This document shows positions 32,718 through 42,329 of a stretch of 64,000 nt of DNA, piece after piece. Below the pieces are notes generated by a model, which did not search any database, was not told the origin of the DNA, and worked only from the letters and a program-made list of their open reading frames with translations. A program made the position numbers and the translations under genes. The first letter of the stretch is position 1. Every line of letters begins with the position of its first letter. This DNA is from Choricystis sp. odSpoLacu1 (lineage: Eukaryota; Chlorophyta; Trebouxiophyceae): assembly GCA_958009055.1 (NCBI GenBank), contig OY253659.1:558001-622000 (forward strand). Direction: 5' to 3'.

Positions 32718-35700
32718 ATGGCGGCTGGCGGCAAGCGCAAGCGCGCCCCAGTCAGCAGGTGGCAGGGCGGACCGACGGGACCACCGGCGGCCGCGCCCAA
32801 CCCGTTTGAACGGGTGGCGGTGCGGTCCAAGTTTGATGTGCTGGGCAAGAAGCGTCCCGGGGCTGCTCGCGGCGCGGTGAGGACACGCAGCGACGGCGTG
32901 GAGAAGGTGAGAGAGAGGGAGGGGGGAGGAGGCGACGGCTGCGCGCATGTGGCTTCGAAAAGCGGCGCCCGCTCCGCGGCCCTGCCCCCCCGCGCCCGCC
33001 ACCCGACGCCCTAGTGCGAGTACTGTGGCCGTGTTTGTGCGCCCGGTGATGAAAGCACGCACACACACGACCCTTTCCCCCCTCCCCCTCTCTCAGCGCA
33101 AACGCACGCTCCTCGTCGAGCTCGACGCCTCCCGCCGCGCCAACACGTTCCTAGACCGCCGCTTCGGGGATGACGACGCCGGCCTGACCGAGGACGAGCG
33201 CGCCCTGCTGCTGCTGCAGCGCGCGCGCGCGGCGGAGGCGCGGTCCGCGTCGCTCGGGGCCGACGTCCCCCTCACCCACGGTGGGCGCACCCTGGTGGAC
33301 GACGATTTCGAGGGGGCGGGCCTGGGTGTGTCGTCTGACGATGATGACAACCACGGCGGCGGGTTGCTGGGGGCGGGGCATGTCGCGGCCGCACATTTTG
33401 GGGGCGGCGACTTTGATGATGATGACGATGCCGCCGACGCCCCCCGCCGCAAAACAAAGAAAGAGGTCATGGAGGAACTGATCACCAAGTCCAAAGCCGC
33501 CAAAGCCGCCAAGTCGGCTGCACGCGATGCAGACGCGGCCGAGACGGAGACGCTGGATGCCGAGTTTGCTGCCCTCGCCGCCATGGGCGGCCTGGCCGGC
33601 CGCGTGCGCCCGCCCAAAGCAAGCGGGCGCGGCGGTGACACCACCACCGCCACCGATGCTGGCGGGGACGCCGCCTACGACGCGCTGCGGCGGGAGCTGG
33701 CGGGCGGCGGCGGGCGCGCGGCGCCGGCCGACCCGCCGCCGGCCGCCGGGGACGACGGCGCCCCCGACGAAGACCCGGCCGTTGTGGCGAGGCGGGCGAC
33801 TGCAGCTGCGGCCGCTGCCGCCGCCGTGGTGGCGGCGGGCGGGAGTGTCGAACCCGCCAGCGCCCGAGAAGCTGCCCTCCAAGCAGCCGCGACCGCGGGC
33901 GGCTTTGCCGGCCGCCGCGCGCGCCGCGAACTGGCGGCCCTGCGCGCTGAGCGGGAGGCGACCATCAGGGCGGCGTCTGGGCCCGCCGCCGGCGGCGATG
34001 ACGACGGGGGCGACGGGTGGGAGGGCAGCGACGACGGCGACGATCGTGGCCTGGGCGGCGCGTCGCGCTCGGGCGCCGCCCTGCGCCGGGGCTCGGGAAC
34101 GGGGGATGCCATGCAGGCCCGGCTGACGGCCACTATGCGGGAGATGATGAAGAAGCATGGCATTGAGGCGCCGGCCGAGGGTGAAGGGGAGGAGGAGGAG
34201 GAGGAAGAAGACGAGAGCGGCGAGAGTGGCGACGACACTGGCAGCGACGCGTCGTCGTCCGAGGATGAGGATGAGGATGACGACTCTGACGACGACGACT
34301 CGTCCACGCCGTCTGCCAGCCCGCCAGAGGCGGTGGCCACACCCGCGCGGCGCGCCGCGCCCGCCGCGCCGCCGGCTGCCGACGATGGCGACGACGACGC
34401 GGCGCCCTCCTCCTCGCCCCCCTCCTCCTCCGACGGCGATGGTGCCGCCCCCGCCACCGGCCCCCCGGGCGCCACCCCCCCGGACGCCGGGCTGCCGTTC
34501 CCCCAGTTTGCGTCGACCATCGCGGCCGCCCTCTCCTCCGCCGACCCCACCCCCGCCCTCACGCCCGCCCTCGCCCGCCTGCGCACCGCCGGCGGTGGCG
34601 ACGGCGGCCGTGTCCGCACCCAGGCCCTGCTGGCCCACACGGTGCGCGCGTACGCGGACGAGGCGGCCCGCCCCCGCGGCCCGCGCGCCCCCGCGCTGGC
34701 CGCGCTGGCCACCGCCGCCGCCCATCTGGCCTCAGCCGCGCCCTATTACTCCGTTGCCATCGCCCGCGCCCGACTGGGGCGGGCAGCCGACCGCCTGGCC
34801 GGCGCGCTGGCCGCGTCTGCCGGCGCGGCCGACGTCGCGCTGCCCGCCTCCCGCTCCGCCTGGCCGGACGGCCGAGACGCCGCCCTGCTGCGCCTGTGGA
34901 GCACGCTCTTCCCCCTGGGCGACAGAGGGGCGGGCGGCCACCCGGTGGCGGGGCCGGGGGTGGCCCTGGCGGGCGCTTACTTGACCCTCTGCCCCGCTGG
35001 CACCGCCGCAGACTCCGCCCTCGGCGTCTTCCTGGCCGCCACCCTGGCCTCCTGGGCGCGTTCCGCGACGCCACACCCCGCCTGGGCGCCCGAGTGCGTC
35101 GCGTTCGCGGTGGATGTGGTGCGGGTGACTGCGGGGGGCAGCCCGGCCGGGCGCTGGGCGGTCGCTGACTGGCCGCGCGCGCGCGACCTCACGTGGCGCG
35201 ATGCTGCTGCATCCCCACCCCCCCCACTCAACGCGGCAGCCGTGCTGACGCGGCGCGTGACGGCGGCCAAGGATGCGGGGTCGATTGTCGCGGGCGCGCT
35301 GGCCGTGTTGGCCGACGCGGCCGACGCGGCGGCGGGCGCGCCCGCGGCGGACGCTGTGCTGGCGGCCGCAGCGGACGCGGTGGCTGCTCTTGTGAAAGCG
35401 CGCCCACCTGCTGGCCTGAACGCGGCGTTGACCTCCGCACGTGACGCGATCGCACGAGCCGTTACGTCAACCACCATCGCGCGGTACCCCTTGCGCCGCG
35501 CCACGCGGGGCACCGCCGCCTCCCTCGGCGCCCAAACCCTCAATCCACGCGTGGAAGCCGACTTTGCTCCCGGGCGGGACGCCGACCCCGACCGCGACCG
35601 CGCGCGGCCGCGCGCACACTGAAACGCGCGCTTGTCCGCGAGAAGCGGGGCGCCATGCGCGAGCTGCGCAAAGACTCTGCCTTTGTGACTGCCGCCAAGG

Positions 35701-35831
35701 AGGCGGCTGCCGGGGCCACCGCGGTGGAGAGGCGGGCGGAGAGGCTGGCGGGGTGGACGATGATGCAGGAGCAGGAGGCGGACGCCAAGCGCGGGGGTCA
35801 GGGGGGGCAGTGGAAGCGGAAGAAGAAGTGA
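32718..35831 (+). CDS. NOP14: NOP14, nucleolar SSU processome protein; one frame break near the C-terminus
   Basis: Component of the U3 small-subunit processome for 18S rRNA maturation. Exon 1 32718-32906 and exon 2 from 33097 join in phase 0. Family landmarks: NPFERVAVRSKFDVLGKK, FLDRRFGDDDAGL, LTHGGRTLVDDD, AAHFGGGDF, KKEVMEELITKSK, and a central acidic region of Asp/Glu runs. The first frame ends at 35622 after TLNPRVEADFAPG. The expected conserved end LKRALVREKRGAMRELRKDS ... WKRKKK lies in another frame, stopping at 35829-35831. One base must be missing (or two extra) in the GC-repeat stretch about 35590-35615. Full length would be about 974 residues. The intact C-terminal block argues that the gene works and that the break is a sequence error or an unusual event. 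Confidence 0.92.
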
Positions 35832-35970
35832 TGAGAAGGGAGAGTGTGTTTTGTTGGTTCTGTGTGTTTGCAAAAAAGGCATGTGTTTTCGTTTCAGCCG
35901 GTGGTGGTGATGGTGGTGGTGTGTGATGTGCGCTCACCTCTTCTTCTCTCTCCTCTCTCCACCCTCTCCA

Positions 35971-37359
35971 TCACTCCTCCAGCCCCGCCGCCCGCCGCCC
36001 CTCGCGCCGGGCCGCCGCATCGGCTCGCTGCTTATCCTCCAGGCGAGCCTTGGCGGTGGCAGCGGCTGTGGTGTCTCCAGCCGCGAGCGCGCGCACGTCG
36101 CCGCGCCACCGCGAGTCGGACGGCAGCAGCGCCGCGGCGTCGGGCGGAGCCTGGATGCGAGCGGGCACCTCCACCATCGCATCCCACAGGCGGCGCGCGG
36201 CGGGGGATGGGGGCGGCGGCGGCGGCGCGCTGCGGCCAAACAGGCCGCGGGGTGCGGTCGTCGGCGCGGGCGGCCGGCCGAGCGAGTCCAGGTGGGACAG
36301 CCAGCTGCCCAGGAGCACGTCGACGGCGTCACCCTCGTCGCCGCAGCACACGATGCCTGCCACCTCGTCCTGCCTTAGCGCGCCCGCGTCGCGGTCGCCG
36401 CCGCGCACGGCGCAGCCGATGTCCCTGCTGCGCCCGCGCGCGATGGTGCGCAGCTCCCCCGCCAGCGGCGACGTCGCGGGGTGGGCATCCAGCCCGGCTT
36501 TGGGGGGGCCGACGTGCAGGAGGGCGCGAGCGAGGGTGGTGCCGTCCGCAGCGCGCAGCGTGACGTTCAACTCGCCGCCCACGCGGACGACGCGGTCGCC
36601 GACAAGCACACCAGCGACACGCACGGGTGGCGCTTCCCTGCTGGCAGTCGACCCATCATCCTCAAACGTGATGGTGACCGTGCCCAAGCCCTTGGTTTTG
36701 ACAGAGTTGCCGCCTCTGACAGCACGGACAGTCCACTCGACGCCCGCCGCCGCGCGCCACCCGCCCCCTCCCGCCGTCCACACGCACACGGGCGGGTGGT
36801 GGGCCACCTGCTCCGCGTGAATGATGACGCTGGTGTCGTCGTCGTCATCGGCTGCGTCCACCAGCAGGCCACACCACGTCTCCCCCAGAACTGGGTTGAA
36901 CGGTTTCGACACTGAAGCCGCCGCCGCGCGCAGGGCCGACACCGCCGCCGCAGCCACCCACCCCAACCGGGCGGCCGGGGTGGAGGCGCCCACCGCGCGC
37001 GCCAGCAGGCGGGGCCAGTGCGCCAGCTCCACGCCCACCCGCTGCAGCACGGTGGTGGGGGTGAAACACTCGAGAGGGAGCGTCACGCGCGTCACGTCCA
37101 GCCCCCGCCCGGACAGGGCCCCTCGCGAGAGGGAGGCCAGCAGTGCGACCGCAGCCCAGCGCTGGGCTGAGACGGCGGCACGGTCGGAGGGTGTGTGCGA
37201 GAAGGAGTGGCCGCCGGCAGCACAGTCCGCGGCGAGCGAGGCGGCGAGCGGGCGGCCTGCAGCGTCGACGGCGGCTGTGGCGGTGGGGGGGGTGGAGGCT
37301 TCATCTCCAGACTCGTAGCCCGTATCCGACGCGGGTGGGGTGGGGGTGTGGGTGGACAT
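35971..37359 (-). CDS. Oxysterol-binding protein-related protein (ORP), lipid transfer domain
   Basis: Intronless, 462 residues, ATG at 37359. The ligand-binding domain fills the protein, with no PH domain or ankyrin repeats visible. Diagnostic motifs are KPFNPVLGETW (binds phosphoinositide and sterol at the tunnel entrance) and EQVAHHPPVCV, the OSBP fingerprint. The N-terminal 70 residues are Thr/Pro/Ala-rich. The C-terminal part (RLWDAMVEVPARIQ, SRWRGDVRALAAGD) matches the family end where the lid-supporting helices lie. Such proteins exchange sterols or phosphatidylserine for PI4P at membrane contact sites; which lipid is unknown. It is convergent with NOP14, 139 nt away. Confidence 0.92.
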   Translation of the reverse strand: MSTHTPTPPASDTGYESGDEASTPPTATAAVDAAGRPLAASLAADCAAGGHSFSHTPSDRAAVSAQRWAAVALLASLSRGALSGRGLDVTRVTLPLECFTPTTVLQRVGVELAHWPRLLARAVGASTPAARLGWVAAAAVSALRAAAASVSKPFNPVLGETWCGLLVDAADDDDDTSVIIHAEQVAHHPPVCVWTAGGGGWRAAAGVEWTVRAVRGGNSVKTKGLGTVTITFEDDGSTASREAPPVRVAGVLVGDRVVRVGGELNVTLRAADGTTLARALLHVGPPKAGLDAHPATSPLAGELRTIARGRSRDIGCAVRGGDRDAGALRQDEVAGIVCCGDEGDAVDVLLGSWLSHLDSLGRPPAPTTAPRGLFGRSAPPPPPPSPAARRLWDAMVEVPARIQAPPDAAALLPSDSRWRGDVRALAAGDTTAAATAKARLEDKQRADAAARREGRRAAGLEE

Positions 37360-37648
37360 ATTTTTTTGGAGGGCAACCAAAAAGTGGGGTTTGGAGAAGT
37401 GAGCGTTTTTTCTTTCTTCTTCAGCAAAAAATCAAAAGGCACTCTGTTCTTACAAGGCACGCGAGAGAAGGACTGTACCCACTCCCCTCGCACTCCACAT
37501 CAAATCAAGCAATCCCACAGTGGGGGAGGTGTGTGTGTGTGTGGGGGGGGGTGAGCGGGGGCGCAACACACGCCTTTCCTTTCCTGTCTGTTCCTTCCTC
37601 TTCACCCCTCCTTCCCCCTCTCCGCACCCCGCCGCCCCCGCCGTCCCC

Positions 37649-38652
37649 TCACCCTTCCTTCCCCTTCTCCCCCCGCCGCCCCCGCCCCCCGCTCCACGGA
37701 AACACGGGCCCGGACATCTCGTGAATCAAGCCCAGCTGGTCGCGCAGCTTGTGAATCACGGCGCACCCGCCGCACCGAGCAAACACGGTGCCCCGCCGCC
37801 AGGCGGCCGGGTTGACGCGGGCGTGCGTCGTCTCGCCGCACAGGTTGCAGGTGAAGCGCAGGGCGGCGGTGCGGCGGGGGTGGGGCGGGGTGGAGGCGAG
37901 AGGGTGGGGGGGGGTCGGGACGCGCAGCGGGGCAGCGCGCGGCGCGACCACCGCCAGAGCGCCAGCAGAGCGAGGCGGCGGCAGGGCGGCGGCGGTGGTC
38001 GGAGGCACAGCCTCCACCACGCTCCACTCGACGTCCAGCGCGTCGGCCAGGCTCGGGCGGGGCGCGCGCGCGGGGGGGGCCGCCGCGGCGGGGGCGGGAC
38101 GCGGCGACGGTGCCGGGGCGGGGGGGGGCGGGTGTCAGAGGAGGGCGGGAGGGGGCCACCACGAGGCCGGGGCCGCCGCGGCGGGGGCGGGAGACGACGA
38201 AGCCCTGGAGGTGGGTTGGTGGGGAAGAGAGGTCGGCGTTTTTTGGGCGCGACCGCATTTGCTTCGCATCAAACGCTCGCCCCTGGAAACGCCACACGAC
38301 TCTGCCGTCTCTCCTGCCGTCGATGGTCGGCAGTCCGAATTCACACCCAGCAGTCTCTGTGGCGAGAAGCCGGGCGAAGGCGCCCGGCTCGCCCGGCGCA
38401 GCAGTGCGCCCCGAGAGAGCAAAAACGCGCGCGCGTGGCATTCGCTTTGCTGTCTCCGCCGCCGCGCTCTCCCCCCCCACACACCACACCCCTCCACACA
38501 CGCACCTGGCCATACAGCACGTCATTGCGCAGCGCGTCCCGGGGCAGCCACACCGCGCCGGGGAGGAGGCGGGGCGCATCGTGCGCCGCGCGAGGGCACG
38601 CAGACGCGGGGGCCGGGCCGCGGCGAAGGGTGGCGAGCGTGGGGGTTCGCAT
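37649..38652 (-). CDS. DNL-type zinc-ribbon HSP70 escort protein (Zim17/HEP-like); frame break
   Basis: Organellar chaperone keeping mitochondrial or plastid HSP70 soluble. Exon 1 38652-38506 encodes a presequence and the segment VWLPRDALRNDVLYGQ. Exon 2 starts at 38204. The zinc ribbon is clear: FTCNLCGETTHARVNPAAW and FARCGGCAVIHKLRDQLG, with two CxxC pairs and a DNL-like DQLG. From the exon 2 acceptor the frame does not lead into this ribbon. Removing one base from a C run (9 at 38120-38128, or 8 at 38072-38079) restores it, giving 233 residues. No alternative intron phase solves the problem. The conserved C-terminus argues against decay. Confidence 0.8.
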
Positions 38653-38889
38653 AGGGAGAGGGAGTGTGTCGTGTTGATTGGGAGGCAGGGCGTGTGTCGG
38701 GGCTAGCACGCGCGCCCGCAAGAGGCTGCGTTGTTCGGAGAGCCAAAGCAACAAAGCGGTGTGTTTTGAGACGAGCACTCACGTTTCGACACTGCGTCGC
38801 CCTGCATGCGCGCTGGCAGGCGCCTGGCGTGGCTCGCGCACACGCCCCCCCGCGCCGCCACCTCACGCACCCTCCCGCGCCGCCCCACC
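38653..38889. promoter_or_regulatory. 237-nt divergent promoter, HEP-like / CinA-nucleotidyltransferase
   Basis: Separates two divergent start codons. No TATA box or obvious element was recognised. Confidence 0.4.
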
Positions 38890-40301
38890 ATGGCCAGCCC
38901 TCCGCGCGCCACCGCGCGGGCCTCTGGGCCGCCCGCGTCCCCCGCGTCGACGACCGCGCTGGGCGGCCCTGCCCCCGCCGACGTCGAAGCCGTGGTGCGG
39001 GCGGTGCACGCGGCGCCGCACAAAGCGGTCGTGTTCGCGACGGGGGGGGGGGGCGCAGGTGAGAGAGAGGGGAGAGGGGGTGGAATGGGCGGGCGCCCAC
39101 GTGACCTGCCCCCGCACTAGTACTGCCAAACCTCCCACACCCACACCCACACCCACAGGCCATCTCCTGGCTCCTCACCATTCCCGGCGCCTCCGCCACC
39201 CTGCTGGAAGCTCGCGTCCCCTACGGCGGCCGCCGCGCCTGGGCGGACGCGTTGGGGGGGGTGCGCGCGCGCGGGCCGCCCCCCGCCTCGCTCGCGTCAC
39301 ACGAGGGTGCGGCCGCCCTCGCCGCCGCCGCCTACCGCCACGCCGCCGCCCTGGCCGAGTTCGGAGACTCCGTCGTCGGCGTCGGCCTGACCGCCGCCCT
39401 GGCGACGGAGAGGGAGAGGAAAGGGGAGGATCGAATCCACGTGGTGTGCGACGACGGGTGCCGCCACCGCACTGCGTCCCTCACCCTGCCCCGGGGCGGC
39501 ACCCGGGACAGAGGCGCCCAGGACGGCCTGGCCTCCCGCCTGCTGCTGCGCACGCTGGCGGGGGCGGTGGGGGTGGGGGGGCCGCCCCTGGCGCTGGGGG
39601 TGACGGCAGGTGAGACGGTGAGCGAGAGCGTGGTCGTCCACACGCCCTACCCGATCGCCGCCCTGCTCTCCGGCGCCATCACCTGCGTCGAGTACGGCCC
39701 GGCCGCTGCCACCCCCCCCATCGTGGACGCGCCCCGGGGGGCGGGGCGGCTGTATCTGCCTGGATCCTTCAATCCACTGCACGAGGGGCACGTGGCTGGC
39801 TTGGCCTCTGCGGTCGCTGCCGCTGCAGCCACGTCCCCGCCCGGCCTGCCCCCCCCAGCCCCCACCTACGAACTGTCCATTGTGAATGCGGACAAGGGGG
39901 GGTTGTCGGCTGCAGCCGTGAGGGCGAGGGTGGCCCAGTTCACGGGTGTGGGGGCGACGATCGTGTTGACCCGCGCGCCGCTGTTTTGCGACAAGGCCGC
40001 CCTGCTCGGCCCGGGCGCCTCCTTTGTCGTGGGCGTGGACACGGCAGACAGGTTGGTGGACCCCAAGTACTATGGCGGTGGCGCGGCGGGCGCGGCTGCT
40101 GCGTTGGCACGCGTCGCCGCGGGGGGCGGGAAAGTGTACGTGCTGCCGCGCGTCGACGGCGACACGCTGCGCACGCTGGCCGACGTGGCCATCCCGCCCG
40201 CCATTGCCGCGCTGGACCTGTTTGTGCCGGTGGATGGGTTCAGGCAGGATGTGTCGTCGACAGCGTTGCGGGCGGCGGGGCGGGGCGTGGTGGACGGGTG
40301 A
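38890..40301 (+). CDS. CinA-like domain joined to a nucleotidyltransferase (NMNAT-like) domain; frame break
   Basis: Exon 1 38890-39058 and exon 2 39159-40301, 436 residues after correction. The N-terminal half resembles the CinA/PncC C-terminal (NMN amidase) fold: HKAVVFATGGG then QAISWLLTIPGASATLLEA, VPYGGRRAWADALG and the later GVGLTAAL. The C-terminal half is a class I-fold nucleotidyltransferase: LYLPGSFNPLHEGHVAGLA (HxGH-type site), VVGVDTADRLVDPKYYGG and QDVSSTALRAAGRG (with the SSTxxR-like motif). The same two-domain arrangement exists, as I recall, in plant proteins such as Arabidopsis At2g01220. The frame fails at a G12 run (39042-39053) at the end of exon 1; 11 G restores GGGAQAISWLL exactly. 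Possible role in NAD(P) metabolite repair is inference. Confidence 0.82.
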
Positions 40302-40746
40302 CAGGGGGTGAAAACGTGCCCCCCTCCCCCCCCCCGTCTTTGGCATGTTTTTTGTTTTTTGTTTTTTTTCGGGCTTGTGTTTTTTGTTTCTACTCATTGT
40401 GCCCACAAACTTCGGGCATCTATCTTCCTACATACAAACGAAAACAAACACAGGGGGTTGGCGAAGTCTCAGCGGCAGCTTGCGCGGGTGGGCGTCGGCG
40501 TCGGCCGTGTCGTCGGCAGGCTTGGCCGCGCCGCGCCGCGAGGAGGCGAGCAGCGAGGCTAGCGAATCGCTGACGCGCACGGGTGAGGGTGGGTGCGATG
40601 GGGCGCGCAGGACCGCGCGGCCGGGAGAGGAAGAGTTTTCGCGAAATGGGTTCAAACACTGAAAAAAAGACTGCGAATAAACCACCCTTTCTCTACGGCC
40701 CCCGCCCGTCCACCCCCTCCGCCAGCCTGCCCGCCGCCTGCACACA
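40302..40746. other. Convergent intergenic region with a coding-looking patch
   Basis: A 445-nt gap between the stops of the nucleotidyltransferase (+) and aminotransferase (-) genes. The first 140 nt are T-rich. At about 40440-40590 the minus strand reads VSDSLASLLASSRRGAAKP and on to a stop near 40428, resembling the end of a coding exon, but no start or partner exon was found. The right edge holds the extra copy of the aminotransferase tail. Confidence 0.4.
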
Positions 40747-40814
40747 CTACGGCCCCCGCCCGTCCACCAACGCCGTCAACCCTTCCGCCAGCCTGCCCGC
40801 CGCCGCCACACACT
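40693..40814 (-). repeat. Tandem duplication of the aminotransferase 3' coding end
   Basis: Two adjacent copies begin with the same block CTACGGCCCCCGCCCGTCC (at 40693 and 40747) and share CCGCCAGCCTGCCCGCCGCC. The copy at 40747-40814 encodes the final residues GRLAEGLTALVDGRGP and stop; the copy at 40693-40746, downstream on the minus strand, would encode GRLAEGVDGRGP and stop. The first has a 15-16 bp insertion. Confidence 0.85.
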
Positions 40815-42121
40815 CACCCGGCTCCAGGTTGGCAAACGCAGCGCGCACGTGGCCCGGGGCGCCGCACGCTGATCCCGGAATCAAGCACACGCCGTGCTCT
40901 TTCACCAACCATTCAACGACGGTGCGATCATCGAGACCTGCTGGCAGCGGGGTCCACAGATAGATGGCGCCCCGGGACGCGGCCAGTGGGGAGGGCGAGG
41001 AGGAGGAGGCAGCGGTGAGCGGCGCCAGCGCCGCCGCGACCGCCGCCCTGTTGCCCTCCAACGAGGCCACCCGGGCCCGCACCCACGCCTCTCCTGCGCC
41101 GGGAGCCGTCAACGCAGCCAACGCTGCTTGTTGCGAGGCTTGGGGGGCGCAGATGGCCACTGTGTCCTGAATCTTCAACAGTGCCTGCGTCAACCCCGCC
41201 TCCGGGTGCGTCGCCAGCGCGCCCACCCTCCACCCCGCCATGCCGTACGCTTTGGACAGGCTGGTGATGTGGACGACGTGTGGGGCGGAGGCGGAGTGGA
41301 AGCGGGCGCCATCGAACACGAAGTCAGAGTACGTTTCGTCAAGGACGAGCCACGAGCCCGCGTCAGCAGTGACCCTCACCAACTCCTGCACAACATCCGC
41401 CTCCAGCACGGCGCCCGTGGGGTTGCACGGGTTGACGACGACCACGGCTTTGAGCCTGGGCGTGGTGGAGGCCAGTTTTTTGATGGCGTCGATGTCGGGC
41501 GCCAGCGTCAGTGGGTCTGTCGGGGCCAGCACCACTCGCGCACCGCCGCCAGACATCTGCAGGCACATCAAGTGGTTGAAGTAGTAGGGCGCCACGAGGA
41601 CGACGGCGTCGTCTGCGTCCAGGGCGGCTGGAAGGGGGGGCGGGGGGGGGGGGAGGGTGTGCGTGAGGAAAACGGCGGGCCGATGAAAACCACCCACAAA
41701 AATCCTCCCTCCTTCTTGCCGACTCACCCAGCACAAAGTTGACAAACGCTTGGTTGGCCCCCGCCGTCACCATGACGTCGTGGCGGGCGCCGTCGGGCAC
41801 GCCCGACGCGGACAGGCGGGCGCGCAGCGCGTCCACGAGCGCCGGATCCCCCACCGCAGGCCCATACCCGTACGCTGCCCGCGTGGGGGCGGCGGCCGCC
41901 GCTGCGGCCGCAGCGGCGGGGGGAGGGGCCCAGTGGACAACGCCCTGGGCGAGGGAGGCGACGTCGGAGCGACCCGATGCCGCTGTCAAGGCTTTCATCG
42001 CCACGACGACGGGGTCGTCCGTGGCGGCCGCCCGGCGGGAGGGTGGGGGGGGAGGGTTGGCCGCCGCCGCGGCGACGGCGGTGGCCACTCGACGGGTGGG
42101 GGTGCGGAGCAGGGAGCGCAT
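40747..42121 (-). CDS. Class I/II PLP-dependent aminotransferase, organelle-targeted
   Basis: Exon 1 42121-41728 and exon 2 41627-40747 join in phase 1 (G plus CC gives Ala), 424 residues. The start MRSLLRTPTRRVATAVAAAAA looks like a mitochondrial or plastid presequence. Family motifs: VTAGANQAFVN, VVVVNPCNPTGAVLE, VLDETYSDFVFDG and the PLP lysine in SLSKAYGMAGWRVG. Order and spacing fit the aspartate-aminotransferase-like group (fold type I), nearest the bacterial/plastid Ib and kynurenine-aminotransferase-like types. Substrate is unresolved. A perfect donor-like GTGAGTGTG lies in the last coding stretch (about 40805-40813), next to a duplicated tail (see repeat). Confidence 0.9.
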
Positions 42122-42329
42122 GAGATAACGGGTGGATTGAAATGTGAACGCGACCCAGGCTTCTCGCCCCGATTTTTGGACGAGTTTTTTTTTTTCAGTG
42201 TGATCCTTGATTAACAGAGCGTGTGGGACGAAAGAAACTAGACAGCAATAAAGGCCTGGCTGGTGGCCCAAAACCTTCAACGCTCAGAAGAAACGGGGGG
42301 GCAACAAAACAACAAAAACAACACACTCT

